A DNA stretch of 64,000 bases, taken from the NCBI GenBank assembly GCA_019448385.1, contig JAGTXO010000005.1:248001-312000 (forward strand), read 5' to 3'. Below are positions 18,758-29,095 of this stretch, in pieces (position 1 is the stretch's first letter; each line of letters starts with the position of its first letter). The DNA is from Diacronema lutheri (lineage: Eukaryota > Haptophyta > Pavlovophyceae > Pavlovales > Pavlovaceae). The notes beneath the pieces were generated by a model. That model saw only the letters and a list, made by a program, of their open reading frames with translations. It did no database searches and was not told the DNA's origin. The position numbers were made by a program, and so were the translations under genes.

Positions 18758-20720
18758 TTACGCGAGACCGGTGGGAACCGCGCGTCGCGCACCGCGCGCT
18801 ACGCCGAGCCGCGCGTACGCGGGCGGCACGAGCGAGAGTCCTGCCGCGCGCACGAGCTGTGCGTGCGCCGCCGCCCACCGCGCGAAGGCCGCGACGGTTG
18901 TAGCTGCGGGCGCGCGCAGCTCAAGGATGGGCAGATGCCTTGCTTTCGGCCTCTGCACGAGAAAGTTGGCCTGCGAGAGGCGCACAATCTCGGCGGGCAC
19001 GGGCATGCACGCAGTCGGTCCTACCGCGCGCACGCTGCGCACCGCGCGCTCTGCCATCGCGACGAGTGTCGGTGGCAAGACGATTGGGTCGGGCGGAGAG
19101 GCGTCGCGTGCACCGCCGGCCGCCGCGCCGCCGAGCGCAAGCGCGCTCAGCGGCGGCGCCTCGCTGAGCGGCGCCACATCGCGGCCGAGCGCGAGCTTGG
19201 CAGCGTGGCAGAAGCGCTCCTGGCTCACGCGCTGTCGCAGATCGGCCGTGTAGGGAGCGACGGCGGCGCGCTCGCGCGCGTCCTTCGCGACGCGCGACGC
19301 GTTGTTCAGCGCGACCGCGAGGGCGCCGAGCGCGACGCGCTTGGCGCGCAGCTCGGCGAGGCGCGCGCGCATCGCCGCGTCGCCGCCGAGCGCCGCGGCC
19401 GCGCGCGCCTCGAACCCGACGCCGTACCTCTCCCACAGCTCGCGATCGATGGGCGCAGCGCGGCGCACGGCCTCGACGCAGGCGCTCATATTGGCGCACG
19501 CGAGCGGGTGGTTGGTTGCGAGCGCGGCGCCGGCGTACTGCGGCGGAAGGAAGCGGTACCGTGGCGTCTGGTGCACGTACGCCAAATCTGGCGTCGTCCA
19601 GCCTGTCAGGTTCTGCAGGACGAGGAGGTGCGCATCGAAGGCCTCGACTGTCCCGACGACATCGAGCGCGTCGAGCCGCGCGAAGAGCTCGTCGCGCTGC
19701 GCGGCGCCGAACGCGGCGGCCTGCTGCGCGCACGGCAGACGCGGCTGGCCCAGTCGTAGCGCGGGCGGGTCGCTCCGCGCCGGTTCCTCCGCGCACGTTG
19801 ACGAACCCGCATCGAGCAATAATCGCGACTGCAAATTGGGCTGGCGCGACACCCACTCAAGAAAGGAGAATCCGTAACGGTCCTCGGCCAGCTTGGTCGG
19901 CGGTAGCCGCGGGCAGCCGACGTCGCGCGGCATGCGCGCTTCGCGCCACCGGCCCGCCGCACGCTGCTTTTGGCACTCGAGGTAGGACAGCTGCAAGGTT
20001 CGCGCGGGACGAGGTATATGCCAAGCCAAGCGTGGCCAATGGTTGGCGGGAGCGCGCCTTCGCAGCGCACCGCGCGCCTTCGCAGCGCACCGCGCGCCTT
20101 CGCAGCGCACCGCGCGCCTTCGCAGCGCACCTGCTTGCCCATGATCGTCCAGCGCCAGAAAGAGAGGTAAAACGAGAGCGGCTCGCGGACGCGCGCGACG
20201 AGCACGATGCGGCACGTGCCCGCCGCCTTTGCTCTGTCGCGGATGGCGGCGAGGCGGGGGATCTGGCGCAAACGAGGCGGACGGGTCAGCACAAGCGTCA
20301 GCATCGTGCCGCGCGTGCGGCCAGCGCGAAAGAGCGAGGACGTCGAGCTGCGCGGCGCGCGCGCACTGCGTCCGCCCAGTACGGGACGCGAAAGTGGAGC
20401 TCGACGCAGAGCTTGAGCGAGTGGCCTGTGGGCGCGGCAAAAGGCATGCCACCATTCTCGAGGATCTGCATCAGCCCGTCCCAATACGGCGGCGCGGGCC
20501 CGTAGCCCCAGTAGAAGCAGCGGCCCGCCGCCTGCTGGTGCGCGAAAATGTCGCGCATCGTCGTGCCGCCCGTCTTGTGGTTGTGGCGTTCGATGACGAC
20601 GAGACACGACGGATGATTGCGCGCGCCACCCGCGCTGGGCACGCCGTCGGCGCCACGCGTGTGCGGCGCCTCCGAAGTGGCGCACGCGAGCAGGACGAGC
20701 GCCGCTGTCGCCGTGCACAT
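18758..20720 (-). CDS. Golgi/secreted sulfotransferase-like protein, about 572 aa
   Basis: Exons on the minus strand: 20367..20720, 20131..20262, 18758..19990, all phase 0; introns of 104 and 140 bp. The first residues (MCTATAALVLLACATSEA) are a signal peptide or anchor. VVIERHNHKTGGTTMRDIF is the 5'-phosphosulfate loop of the sulfotransferase superfamily (the KTGGT pattern). RIVLVARVREPLSFYLSF matches the 3'-phosphate-binding region with the R-x-P-x-S arrangement. The long C-terminal exon has VSRQPNLQSRLLLDAG and Ala-rich helices. It probably transfers sulfate from PAPS to a glycan, relevant to sulfated polysaccharides of marine algae. The second junction is firm; the first was chosen by phase and a CTGAC branch-like motif and is less sure. 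Confidence 0.75.
20053..20130. repeat. 20-bp tandem repeat (about 4 copies) in the sulfotransferase intron
   Basis: The unit GCGCGCCTTCGCAGCGCACC repeats back to back. On the minus strand it begins exactly at the intron donor GTGCGCTGCG, so the donor sequence itself is part of the repeat unit and is present several times. Confidence 0.85.
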
Positions 20721-21334
20721 CGCCTGAACCGGGGGAAAATCGAAAGACGTCCCCCATACCCAGCTCCCACTGTGGGACGTGTGGACGCTGTGAGTGTACG
20801 CAAATCTGCACATCTGCACCTGCCCGTCGTCGAGCGTGCGAGTGGAGAGTGGAGACTGGAAGAGGGCTGAGTGTGCGCGGATCCCGCACACGAACTGGCG
20901 CTGAGCAATCGGTGCTGAAAGAGGCCTGTCTCTGAGTGCTGAGAGTCGCCGTCGATGCACGCGTGCCGCCGCATCTTGCCGACGTCTTGTGCAGGGGCCG
21001 CCAGCATTCGGACAGCATCATCGAAAGGTACACGCTGTGGCCACGGCTTGCCACGCAAACAACGGGCGCGCTCGCCGAGCGGCCGAGCGCGCTGGTGTGC
21101 CGACACGCGGCTCACCGCGGCGTGCGGCCGGCAATGCGGCATGCGCGCGCGCACGCACCGCAAAGCCGCCGGGCGTGCCGTGCGCGCGCTGCGCATCGGT
21201 GCGCGCTCTCGTAGCCCGAGAGCGCCGCGTACGCCCAGCGCTGACCTGCGACGCGCAGCGCGCGCGCACCGGCAAGCGGCCGCGCCGCGCGCGGCCGGCG
21301 CCGCGGCGAGCGCGCCGTCGGACGAGCTGCGCGA
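20721..21334. other. Spacer between the sulfotransferase and HIG1 genes
   Basis: About 600 bp upstream of the sulfotransferase (-) and downstream of the HIG1 gene (-). Open frames run across it, but their composition is Arg/Ala shadow type. It presumably contains the sulfotransferase promoter and the HIG1 3' UTR. No repeat seen. Confidence 0.45.
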
Positions 21335-21604
21335 TCACTTGGGCATGAGGAAGCGCTTCCAATCGATGGCGCCCGCGCCCGCCGCGTAGCCGATCATTGC
21401 CGCGACCGTGCCAAACTGCGCAATGACGCGCAGCCGCATGAACATCTGCCCAGATTTCCTGTCGCCCACCTTGAAGGAGTAGAGGCCGCCGCACAGGACG
21501 AAGGCGGTCGTGAGCGCGCCAAGCGGGACGAGCGGCTCCTCCTTGCACTTGTCCATGAACGAGCGCCGCGCGGGCGGCAGCCCCTCGCGCGCCGACGTGC
21601 TCAT
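21335..21604 (-). CDS. HIG1-domain mitochondrial protein, 89 aa
   Basis: It starts at the ATG at 21604 ([11 protein letters not shown]); upstream Met codons lie in weak sequence. The body [20 protein letters not shown], then [18 protein letters not shown] and [19 protein letters not shown], is the two-helix HIG1 (hypoxia-induced gene 1 / Rcf1-type) domain with its charged QMFMRLRV loop. Such proteins sit in the inner mitochondrial membrane and help assemble cytochrome oxidase supercomplexes. Length is typical. It is divergent from PSMB5 with about 130 bp between starts. Confidence 0.9.
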   Translation of the reverse strand: MSTSAREGLPPARRSFMDKCKEEPLVPLGALTTAFVLCGGLYSFKVGDRKSGQMFMRLRVIAQFGTVAAMIGYAAGAGAIDWKRFLMPK

Positions 21605-21733
21605 CGTCCAACGCTGCGAAGGTGCAGGACGGGAGCCTCCCCCAGCGCCCGTTCCGGGCGTGCACACGACAGTGCGCCCCGGACTGTCAGTGCGCGCTCA
21701 CACAAAGGCCGCCGCCGAGGGGGAGCGCGCGCG

Positions 21734-22635
21734 ATGATGGACCTGGCCTTCCTCGACGCGCCGTTCACGCCGGCGTGCGCGGGCACCGACGAGCCGGACG
21801 GGCACGCGCTCGACGCGCTCGACGCCGCGCGCCCTGCGATGCTCGGTCCGCAGCGCGCCCTCATGCCCAACCTCTCGGAGGTGCAGGAGCACCTGAAGAT
21901 TGTGCACGGCACGACGACGCTCGCGTTCAAGTACAAGAGCGGCGTGGTGGTGGCGGTGGACTCGCGCGCGAGCGCGGGCGCGTACATCGCGTCGCAGAAC
22001 GTGAAGAAGGTGATCGAGATCAACCAGTTCCTCCTCGGGACGATGGCAGGCGGCGCGGCCGACTGCCAGTACTGGCAGCGCTACCTCGGCATGCGCTGCC
22101 GGCTCTTCGAGCTCAACCACAAGGAGCGGATCTCGGTGGCAGCAGCATCCAAGCTGTTCCAGAACATCCTGTGCGGCTACCGCGGCTACGGCCTCTCGAT
22201 CGGCACGATGGTCGCCGGCTGGGACCACAAGGGGCCGGGCCTGTACTACCTCGACTCCGAGGGCGCGCGGATTGAGGGTAACCTCTTCTCGGTCGGCTCG
22301 GGCTCGCTCTTTGCGTACGGTATCCTCGACTCCAACTACAAGTACGACATGGAGTTCGCCGACGTGCGCGCGCGCGCGCGCGGCCGCCACGTGCGCCCGC
22401 GCGCGTCTTGCGCTGCCGGCTGCGGCTGTTCACACGGCGCGCCCGTGCCGCGGGCGGCGCTGCGCGCGCGCAGGCGATCGAGCTTGGCCGCCGCGCCATC
22501 TACCACGCGACGCACAACGACGCCTACTCGGGCGGCACCGTGCGCGTGTACCACATCGACGGCAAGGGCTGGAGGAGGATTTCAGAGGACGATGCAACGG
22601 TCCTACACTACCAGTACAACCCCGGCAAAAAGTAG
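21734..22635 (+). CDS. PSMB5: 20S proteasome subunit beta type-5 (chymotrypsin-like)
   Basis: Exons 21734..22363 and 22474..22635; a 110-bp intron with donor GTGCGC and acceptor CGCAG. The protein is 263 aa. A 59-residue propeptide ends VHG, followed by catalytic Thr60 in TTTLAFKYK. Conserved beta-5 sequence follows: [74 protein letters not shown]. The second exon supplies [20 protein letters not shown] and the C-terminus HYQYNPGKK. It forms the chymotrypsin-like site of the proteasome core, activated by autocleavage before the Thr. Confidence 0.98.
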
Positions 22636-22905
22636 GCGCGGAAGCGGCGGCGATGCCCGACGCCGCTCGCTGCGTGTGCGGTGCCAGCAGGTCGCAGCTG
22701 GCTGCAGGCGCAAGCATCCGCACGAAAGTCGACCCAACGGCCCGGGAGGGATGGGGTGACTTCGGCCAAATGCACTCAGGACATGGCAGTACAGGTGCGC
22801 GATCGGCAATGATCGCCGCGCAGGTGCCGCGCTGTGCCTCGCGGCTCACGCGCCGTCGGTATATGCTGCGCAGAAGGGGTGAGCGGCGTCGATGGCGTGG
22901 GGTCC

Positions 22906-23955
22906 TCACTGCGAGGCGAGGACGTGCACGACGACTGAATTGAGCCGCGCGGATGGAGATGCTTGCGCGCGCGCGTCGGTCGCCACCGCTGCGTGCTCCT
23001 CCGCCGCCAGCTGCTCTGCAGGTGCCACCTCACGAGCGGCACCCGCGTGCGCGGGCGGTGGCGCTGCGGCTGGCGCCTGCGCCCCGGCGGCCGTGGCGGA
23101 CGGCGGCGGCGGCGGCGCGGGCGCTTCAGCTGCCGCAGCGCCCGCATCAGGCGGCTGCGCCGACGCGGGCGGCAGCGACGGCGGCGCCTCGCGCGTCGAT
23201 GTGCCGCCGGACGGCACAATGAGAACGACTTTGTCCGGGCGGGCTGCCGCGGCGCTCTCGAGCGACGCGTGATGTCCGCGCTGCACCTCCTTGCGCGCGT
23301 GCGCGACGGCCTTGTCGAAGTAGGCGTTATCGTCCATCAGGTTCGTGTTGCTGCGCCTCGCGCGGATGCTGCGCACAGCGCAGACGGGCCAAAGGAAGAC
23401 CGTGACGCCGACCATGACGAGCAATGCCGTGTAACGGCCAAGGACGTAGATCATGAGCGCGACGAGCGAGAGCACGCCGCAGACGGTACTCAGCGGGACG
23501 ACGATCGAGCCGAGCGGTGTGCGCGCAAACACGCTCAGCCGGTTGGGCCGCTGCTCGTCCGCCACGTAGGCCACGAGCTCGACGGTGAAGCGGCGCGTGC
23601 ACACGGCACATGACGTGCGCTCGGGCAGCGCCTTTTCGCGCATCTTCTTCGAGTTGAGCATCTTCTCGAGGCAGTGTGCGTGAATGACAGCTGACGTGCA
23701 GCCGCACGTATTCGCGAGCGGCGGCGCCCCCTCGTCCTCAAAACAGACGTAGCACTTGAGGTGGTCAGCGCAGTCGTCCGCGGCGCCCTCGCCCAGCGCG
23801 ACCGTGCGCACGGCGCCATCCGCGCCCGCGCCTCTCGCCTCGATGTCGAGCGGTGGCGGAGCCGGAGCAGCAACACCCTCCTTTGCAGCCGACATCTCCG
23901 CGTCACTGGGCGCGTCGCGAGGCGTCGCGTGCATCACCGCGCCCGCGCTCACCAT
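22906..23955 (-). CDS. MARCH-type RING-variant membrane E3 ligase, about 349 aa
   Basis: The RINGv (C4HC3) domain reads CYVCFEDEGAPPLANTCGC, HAHCLEKMLNSK, SCAVCTRRF. Two membrane helices follow (GSIVVPLSTVCGVLSLVALM and TALLVMVGVTVFLWPVCAV), separated by a short loop, which is the MARCH-family layout. The C-terminal tail is Ala/Pro-rich and disordered. MARCH ligases ubiquitinate membrane proteins in the endomembrane system. Start chosen at the ATG at 23955 (MVSAGAVMHATP). An ATG at 24033 would place the start 48 bp from the divergent gene. Confidence 0.85.
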   Translation of the reverse strand: MVSAGAVMHATPRDAPSDAEMSAAKEGVAAPAPPPLDIEARGAGADGAVRTVALGEGAADDCADHLKCYVCFEDEGAPPLANTCGCTSAVIHAHCLEKMLNSKKMREKALPERTSCAVCTRRFTVELVAYVADEQRPNRLSVFARTPLGSIVVPLSTVCGVLSLVALMIYVLGRYTALLVMVGVTVFLWPVCAVRSIRARRSNTNLMDDNAYFDKAVAHARKEVQRGHHASLESAAAARPDKVVLIVPSGGTSTREAPPSLPPASAQPPDAGAAAAEAPAPPPPPSATAAGAQAPAAAPPPAHAGAAREVAPAEQLAAEEHAAVATDARAQASPSARLNSVVVHVLASQ

Positions 23956-24080
23956 TGGCCGTCCTCCGTGCCGCGGCCCCCCCCCTTTTCGTATAAAGCG
24001 AAGTCTCGAGCGGCGGATAGGCAGCGAGGCCAATTATGATTCGACGAAGTCGCAGTTCGTGATACTTGTAACGGGCCACG

Positions 24081-25199
24081 ATGGCGGGCGGCGAAAGGGG
24101 CATGACGTTGGTCGTTCTGATCGTCCTCTCGCTCCAGCTCGGCAGTTTGGCGGGCATGCCGCTCGCGGCGCCGCGCGCGTCCATGACGGTGCGCCCGCTG
24201 TTGACGGCGCGCGCGCTCGCACAGACCACCTGGCGCCCCGCGCGCCCCGCTGCGTGTCGCGCGTGCGCGACGAGCATGTCGACCGACGATGGGATTGCTC
24301 TGCCGAGAGTGCGCGCCACGTACGTGGCGAGCGCGGCGGCGACGACAGTCGCGTGGAGCCTTTGTGCGCTCCGCGCCCTCACCGTCCACCCCCTCATTGC
24401 GCTGCCGCCCGTGCACAACGTGCTGACTGCCGCCGGCGCTCTCTCGGCGCTACCGATCTTCCTCGCCACATTTGCCGCGCTCGCAGCTGCGTCGGACGCT
24501 GGGTGGAAGCGTTTGTCCAGTCAGACATACCGTCGGCTCAACCTCGGCCTCGCCGCCGCGTCCGTCTGGTGCGCCGCCGCCGCGGTCGGCGCGGCCGGCC
24601 TGAGCGGCGGCCGGACCACGTACCCGCCATCGCTCCTCGCCGGCGCGCTCGTCGCGCATGGCGCGACGGCGGCGCACTGCGTGCGCGTATGGTCGCGCTC
24701 GCTATCCGGGCGGCCGCCGACGCTGCTGCGCATTGTGCGTGGCGTGCTCGGCTCACTTTGGCGCCTCGCGCCCACCGCGTGCTCGGACGATCCGGACGAG
24801 GACCGCGCGGCCGACGGCCGGAACGAGTTTGCCACGCTCACGCTCGGCTTTCTCGCGGGCGCGGCGCTGTCGGTGTTTGCGCCGTTCCCGCTCGCGACCG
24901 TGCCCAGCTTCCTCGGCCGCCGACTCAGCCGCGCGTACGGCGCTTGGTTGCTGCTCGCGGCCGTTTCAATGTTCTGCTGCAAAGATGCGGCGGAGCGCGG
25001 CCGCCTCAACGCGTCCACGTTCCGCATGCTCAGCGGCGGCGTCGCCGCATCGGCCAGCTTCCATATTGCCATAACCGTCGCCAAGCTCGCGTGCGACGAC
25101 ATGGCGCTCTACGCCAACGCCATCGCCGTCACGCCCGCCTCCGTCGCCTCTCTGCTCGCCTACGCGCTCGCGCTCGGCACGTGCACGTCACGGCGGTGA
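24081..25199 (+). CDS. Multi-pass membrane protein, probably plastid targeted, 372 aa
   Basis: The N-terminus GMTLVVLIVLSLQLGSLAGM is a signal peptide. The following 50 residues are rich in Ala/Arg/Ser/Thr and almost lack acids, like a transit peptide. About six to seven hydrophobic spans follow, for example YVASAAATTVAWSLCALRAL, LPIFLATFAALAAAS, LGFLAGAALSVFAPFPLATV and AYGAWLLLAAVSMFCC. A plastid membrane location is inferred. No recognised family. It is divergent from the MARCH-type gene. Confidence 0.7.
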   Translation: MAGGERGMTLVVLIVLSLQLGSLAGMPLAAPRASMTVRPLLTARALAQTTWRPARPAACRACATSMSTDDGIALPRVRATYVASAAATTVAWSLCALRALTVHPLIALPPVHNVLTAAGALSALPIFLATFAALAAASDAGWKRLSSQTYRRLNLGLAAASVWCAAAAVGAAGLSGGRTTYPPSLLAGALVAHGATAAHCVRVWSRSLSGRPPTLLRIVRGVLGSLWRLAPTACSDDPDEDRAADGRNEFATLTLGFLAGAALSVFAPFPLATVPSFLGRRLSRAYGAWLLLAAVSMFCCKDAAERGRLNASTFRMLSGGVAASASFHIAITVAKLACDDMALYANAIAVTPASVASLLAYALALGTCTSRR

Positions 25200-25367
25200 G
25201 CGCCGGCGCCATTTGAAACGGGCACGCGTGCTAGCAGCGCCGAGGGTTGGCTTCACTCGCCGTCAATGCGTTCATGTCGGGCTGTCAGGCGTCGCGTCAG
25301 CTCGAAGCCGATTCGGTAGTCCCGAGCTGGTCCCGTGAGTGCTGCCATCGTGAACTCGCTCGCAGCT

Positions 25368-26161
25368 ATGGCGGCGCCCGCGTCCGGTGCGAGGAGGACG
25401 ATGTGGTTCGTTCGCCACGGCGAGGCGGAGCACAACCCGTTCATCGTCAAGGGCAAAAAGGATGGTGACGAGGGCCTGCTGCGGCGCGGGCGCTCCATCC
25501 TCGACCCCAGGTGGGCTCATGCGCCTCACCCCGTGCGCCGCGTGTAGCGCGCGCGAGCGCCGCACCCTCTCGCCGCCGGCCGCGCATCACGTCCCTCACC
25601 GACGCGTCCGCGCCGCATGTGCCTGTTGCGCTTGCGCATCGTACGCATAGCCTTACGCCTACCGGGCGCGAGCAGGCCGCGGAGCTTCGGCGCTCGCTCG
25701 AGGCCTCGGGCGCACGCTTTGACCTCGTCGTGACGACGCCGCTCTCGCGCGCGGTCGAGACGGCCGATCTGGCCTTCCGCGGGCTCGCTGACCGGTTTAT
25801 TGTCACGCCTGAGGCCACCGAGACCGCTGAGGAGCGGCTCGGCGGCCCGCAGCGCGGGGTGAGCACGCGCGCGCTGCTCGGAAAGTTCCCGTTCCTCCGC
25901 GAGGGCTGGGACCTCACCGCGATGCGCGAGGGCGACAACTGGGTGCTTGGCAGCGCCGACGTGCTCGGCGGCGCGGGGTACTACCACCCACTTGCCGTAG
26001 AGGCACGGCTTGAGCCGCTCAGGCACTGGCTGAAAGGCCTACCGTTCGAGCGGGTCGTCGTCGTCGGGCACAGCAACGTGTTCGACCGTCTGCTCGGGCT
26101 GCAGATGGCAAATTGCCAGCTCGTCGAGCACGACCTTGACGCGCCCGCGGAGACGCGGTGA
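25368..26161 (+). CDS. Histidine phosphatase (phosphoglycerate-mutase-like), 217 aa
   Basis: Exons 25368..25510 and 25651..26161; a 140-bp intron (donor GTGGGC, acceptor GCATAG). MWFVRHGEAEHNPF carries the RHG signature with catalytic His17. Splicing restores DPSLTPTGREQAAELR, the second family motif. VVTTPLSRAVETADLAF supplies the phosphate-binding Arg, and VVVVGHSNVFDRLL the second active-site His. Short members of this family in plants and algae are often phosphatases rather than mutases, so a small-molecule phosphatase is the safer call. First ATG in frame is at 25368. The stop is followed within 8 bp by a G-rich tract. Confidence 0.92.
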
Positions 26162-26166
26162 AATGT

Positions 26167-26229
26167 AGGGGGAGAGGGAGGGAGGGGGGGGGGGGGGGGG
26201 TGGGGGGGGGTGGGGGGGGGGGGGGGGGG
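26167..26229. repeat. Poly-G tract in the convergent 3' spacer
   Basis: About 45 G broken by single T and A lies between the stops of the histidine phosphatase (+, 26161) and the DP gene (-, 26274). It is G-rich in the 3' UTR of one transcript and C-rich in the other. Confidence 0.9.
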
Positions 26230-26273
26230 CAACGAGGCCTCGGTTTTCGCACAATTCAACGAACGCGGCACGC

Positions 26274-26368
26274 TCAAACAGAGGTCTCAATTTTGTGCGC
26301 AAGACTCGCGCTGCCGAGAGCAAGTGCGGGCACCGCGTGTGAACACGCCCCCGCCCCCGCCCCCGCCC

Positions 26369-26403
<35 letters not shown>

Positions 26404-28760
26404 GTGCCGCCAGCGGCTGCCGGCGGCGCCCCCGAGCCGTGTGGCGACGTGCGCCCGTCTGCGCTTGAGCTGGCGACGCCAGCGCTCCCAGCCACGGCGG
26501 CGGCCGTGGCCGCGTACGCGACGCCAGTCTGCGTGGCGGGCGCACTTGGCGCGGGCTGCAGGTTCAGGTTGATCTGCGCGCGCTGCTGCGCAAGTAGGTA
26601 TTGCGGCGTGAACGGGATAAGAGCTGGTGGGACGAGGTGCGGCAAGTCCGCAAGCTGGCAGTTGTGCAAGCCCATTCGCTTGAGTATCTCGTTGTCGTCG
26701 TGGATCTCAAAGGGCATCGAGAAGTTGAAAAAGATGTCGTGCTTGTCCTCCGCCATCTCGCAGTCGATCACCTGCGCGGCACGCGCGAGGCGACGTGAGC
26801 GGCCAGCGCCACGCGGCGCGGCGTGGCGTCGTCGCTGTGAGACAGCGCATGGCTTACGCGGCGAAGCGACGCAGCGAGGCGCCAGGAGCAGCATGGCCGC
26901 TGTCCATGCGATCCCAGGGGCATGGAGGGCACACCGCAACCACACGCCCTCCATCACCCGCCTGCACCCGGCGCGAGCCCACCGCAGTGGCACGCCGCGC
27001 CGCGCGCCTGCAACGGCCCTTATGGCGCGCGTGGCGCCGCGCGGCGGTCAAGGCCGCACGCGCAACGGACGTAGGGCGATCGCTCCACGTGTGCACGACC
27101 CCGCGGCATGAATCGCCGCGCTGCGAGCACCGTCACGCGGCGGTAGATCGTGGCGTGCAGGGCGGATGCAGCGGTGGGATCTGGCGTGCAGGGCGGATGC
27201 AACGGTGGGATCTGGCGTGCAGGGCGGATGCAACGGTGGGATCTGGCGTGCAGGGCGATGCAGCGGTGGGATCTGGCGTGCAGGGCGGATGCAGCGGTGG
27301 GATCTGACGTGCAGGGCGAACGCAACGGTGGGATCTGGCGTGCAGGGCGGATGCAGCGGTGGGATCTGGCGTGCAGGGCGAACGCAACGGTGGGATCTGG
27401 CGTGCAGGGCGATGCAGCGGTGGGATCTGGCGTGCAGGGCGGATGCAGCGGTGGGATCTGACGTGCAGGGCGAACGCAACGGTGGGATCTGGCGTGCAGG
27501 GCGGATGCAGCGGTGGGATCTGGCGTGCAGGGCGAACGCAACGGTGGGATCTGGCGTGCAGGGCGGATGCAGCGGTGGGATCTGGCGTGCAGGGCGAACG
27601 CAACGGCCAACGCGCGCACGGTCTGCTTGGACGTGTTCACGATGATGAAAGGCAGGTGTACCCGATTCAGCTCAGGGACGGCGTTGGGCTGCGCGCGATT
27701 CCGAGAGACCAGGTGCTTGAATGAGATCTGCTGCGTGAGGAGCTCTTGCAGCTGCAGCCGTTTCACCTCGATTCGCTCGCGCCGCTCTTCAACGTCGACT
27801 TGCAGACGGTCGGCCTCCTGCGCCGCGTTGGTCGGGAGGCCCCGCCAGGTGATATTCTTCTTCTCCTTGGCGATGATGTCCATCGCCATCAACACGTTGA
27901 GCGCGTCGTACACGCGCCGGCGAATGTTCTTCTCGTCGTACGCCTGCGCGGCGGGGGTCGCGGTAACGGCAACGGGCGCGGTGGTCGCGTGCGGGTTGGT
28001 CGACGGGCGACGAGCAACCCGCATGCGTGCGGTCGGCGCGCGGCCATGGCGCCCGGGCGTGACCAACCCGTCGACATGGCCGCGAAGAGCACCGGGCGGC
28101 GCGCGGCCATGGCGCCCGGTCGGCCACGAACGCGCCCTTCGCCCGGTCGGCCACGAACGACGGATCGCACAGGCGGGCTGGGCCGAGCGCGCTCTGCCGG
28201 TCCGCGACGCGAGCCAAGCGCGCATGCGAAGCCGCAAAAGTCCTCCACAGCCGGCGGCTCGCGCTCAAAATGCAGCGGAGCGCGGCCGCGGTTGCGAGCG
28301 CGGCGGCCTTGCGGGCGCGAGCCGAGGCTCGTCGCGGCGCACGCATGGCGGCGCGCGCTGCGCGCTGCTGCGAAGCGCCCAGCGCACACACCTGGTCCAT
28401 GCTGGAGATACCGTCCGTCGGGACAAACTCGGCGACGAGCTCGTCGGCGACCTCGTTGTACGTCGTGCGGCTCTTCTCCTCCACCTTGTTGCAGACCTTC
28501 ATGGAGAAGTGACGAAGGCCCTTGTTATTCTTATCACCCGTGTGCGCACGCTGCAGCCGCTTCTTCTTCGAGCCGGCCTCCCCCTCGCCGCCGCCGTGCT
28601 GCGCGCCGCGGCGCGGCAGCACGTGCGGGGCGGGCGCGGCGGACGCGCGCGGCCGAGCGTTCGCGGCTCAGGCGCGGGCAAGGGCGCTTGTACCCTGCGC
28701 ACACGCGGCATACGAATGAAGGCGCAAGCACGCCGCGCACCTTGCGCTTGCCGCCATCCA

Positions 28761-28804
<44 letters not shown>

Positions 28805-28980
28805 GGCGAGCCGGGCTTGTCGAGCAGGCCGCGCACCTCGTCGCGCGCAAGGTCGTCGGTGGCGGCAGGCGACGCGCTTGCGCCGGGAGGCAGCGGCAAA
28901 GCGACGGTTGCGATGGTGCTCGACAGCGGCGCGCCAATCGTCCCGCTCGCGCGATCCGCGCCTGCCACCATCGCGTCCAT
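26274..28980 (-). CDS. TFDP: E2F dimerisation partner (DP) transcription factor, 422 aa
   Basis: Exons on the minus strand: 28741..28980, 28392..28598, 27620..27943, 26274..26771; introns of 142, 448 and 848 bp, all phase 0. Exon 1 has a 12-Asp run. Exons 2-3 give the DP winged helix: [34 protein letters not shown], then [20 protein letters not shown] and [16 protein letters not shown] coiled coil and [12 protein letters not shown] join in exon 4 to [19 protein letters not shown] and [15 protein letters not shown], the dimerisation and marked-box parts. DP proteins pair with E2F to control S-phase genes. The C-terminus has a poly-Ala tract coded by CCG-type triplets. The third intron holds a 31-bp minisatellite. 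Confidence 0.96.
26347..26403. repeat. (CCGCCC)n/(CCG)n run coding poly-Ala in DP
   Basis: A hexamer-then-triplet run encodes an Ala/Gly-Ala stretch in the last exon of the DP gene on the minus strand. Length is a multiple of three, as expected in coding sequence. Confidence 0.85.
27151..27606. repeat. 31-bp minisatellite in DP intron 3, about 15 copies
   Basis: The unit begins TGGCGTGCAGGGCGGATGCA. Variants carry GAACGCAACGG or lack one G, and types alternate in blocks. It fills more than half of the 848-bp intron and ends just inside the donor at 27619. Confidence 0.95.
28764..28801. repeat. GTC/GAC triplet run coding 12 Asp in DP
   Basis: TCG-phase triplets on the plus strand read as GAC codons on the minus strand within exon 1 of the DP gene. 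Confidence 0.88.
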
Positions 28981-29095
28981 GCCCTGCGCGACAAGATCGA
29001 GGCCCCTCCCTCGCTCGCGCCCTTACGTTTTGGTAAGGGCGCGGGCGCGGGAGCCGCTTTTGAAACTGCGCCGGTGCGTTTCGCGCCCGCCAAGG

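Noticed and set aside
27020-28237. Repeated ALHARSHRC-type protein over the 31-bp minisatellite
   Set aside because: It lies in intron 3 of the DP gene; the frame stays open only because 31-bp units cycle through frames without stops.
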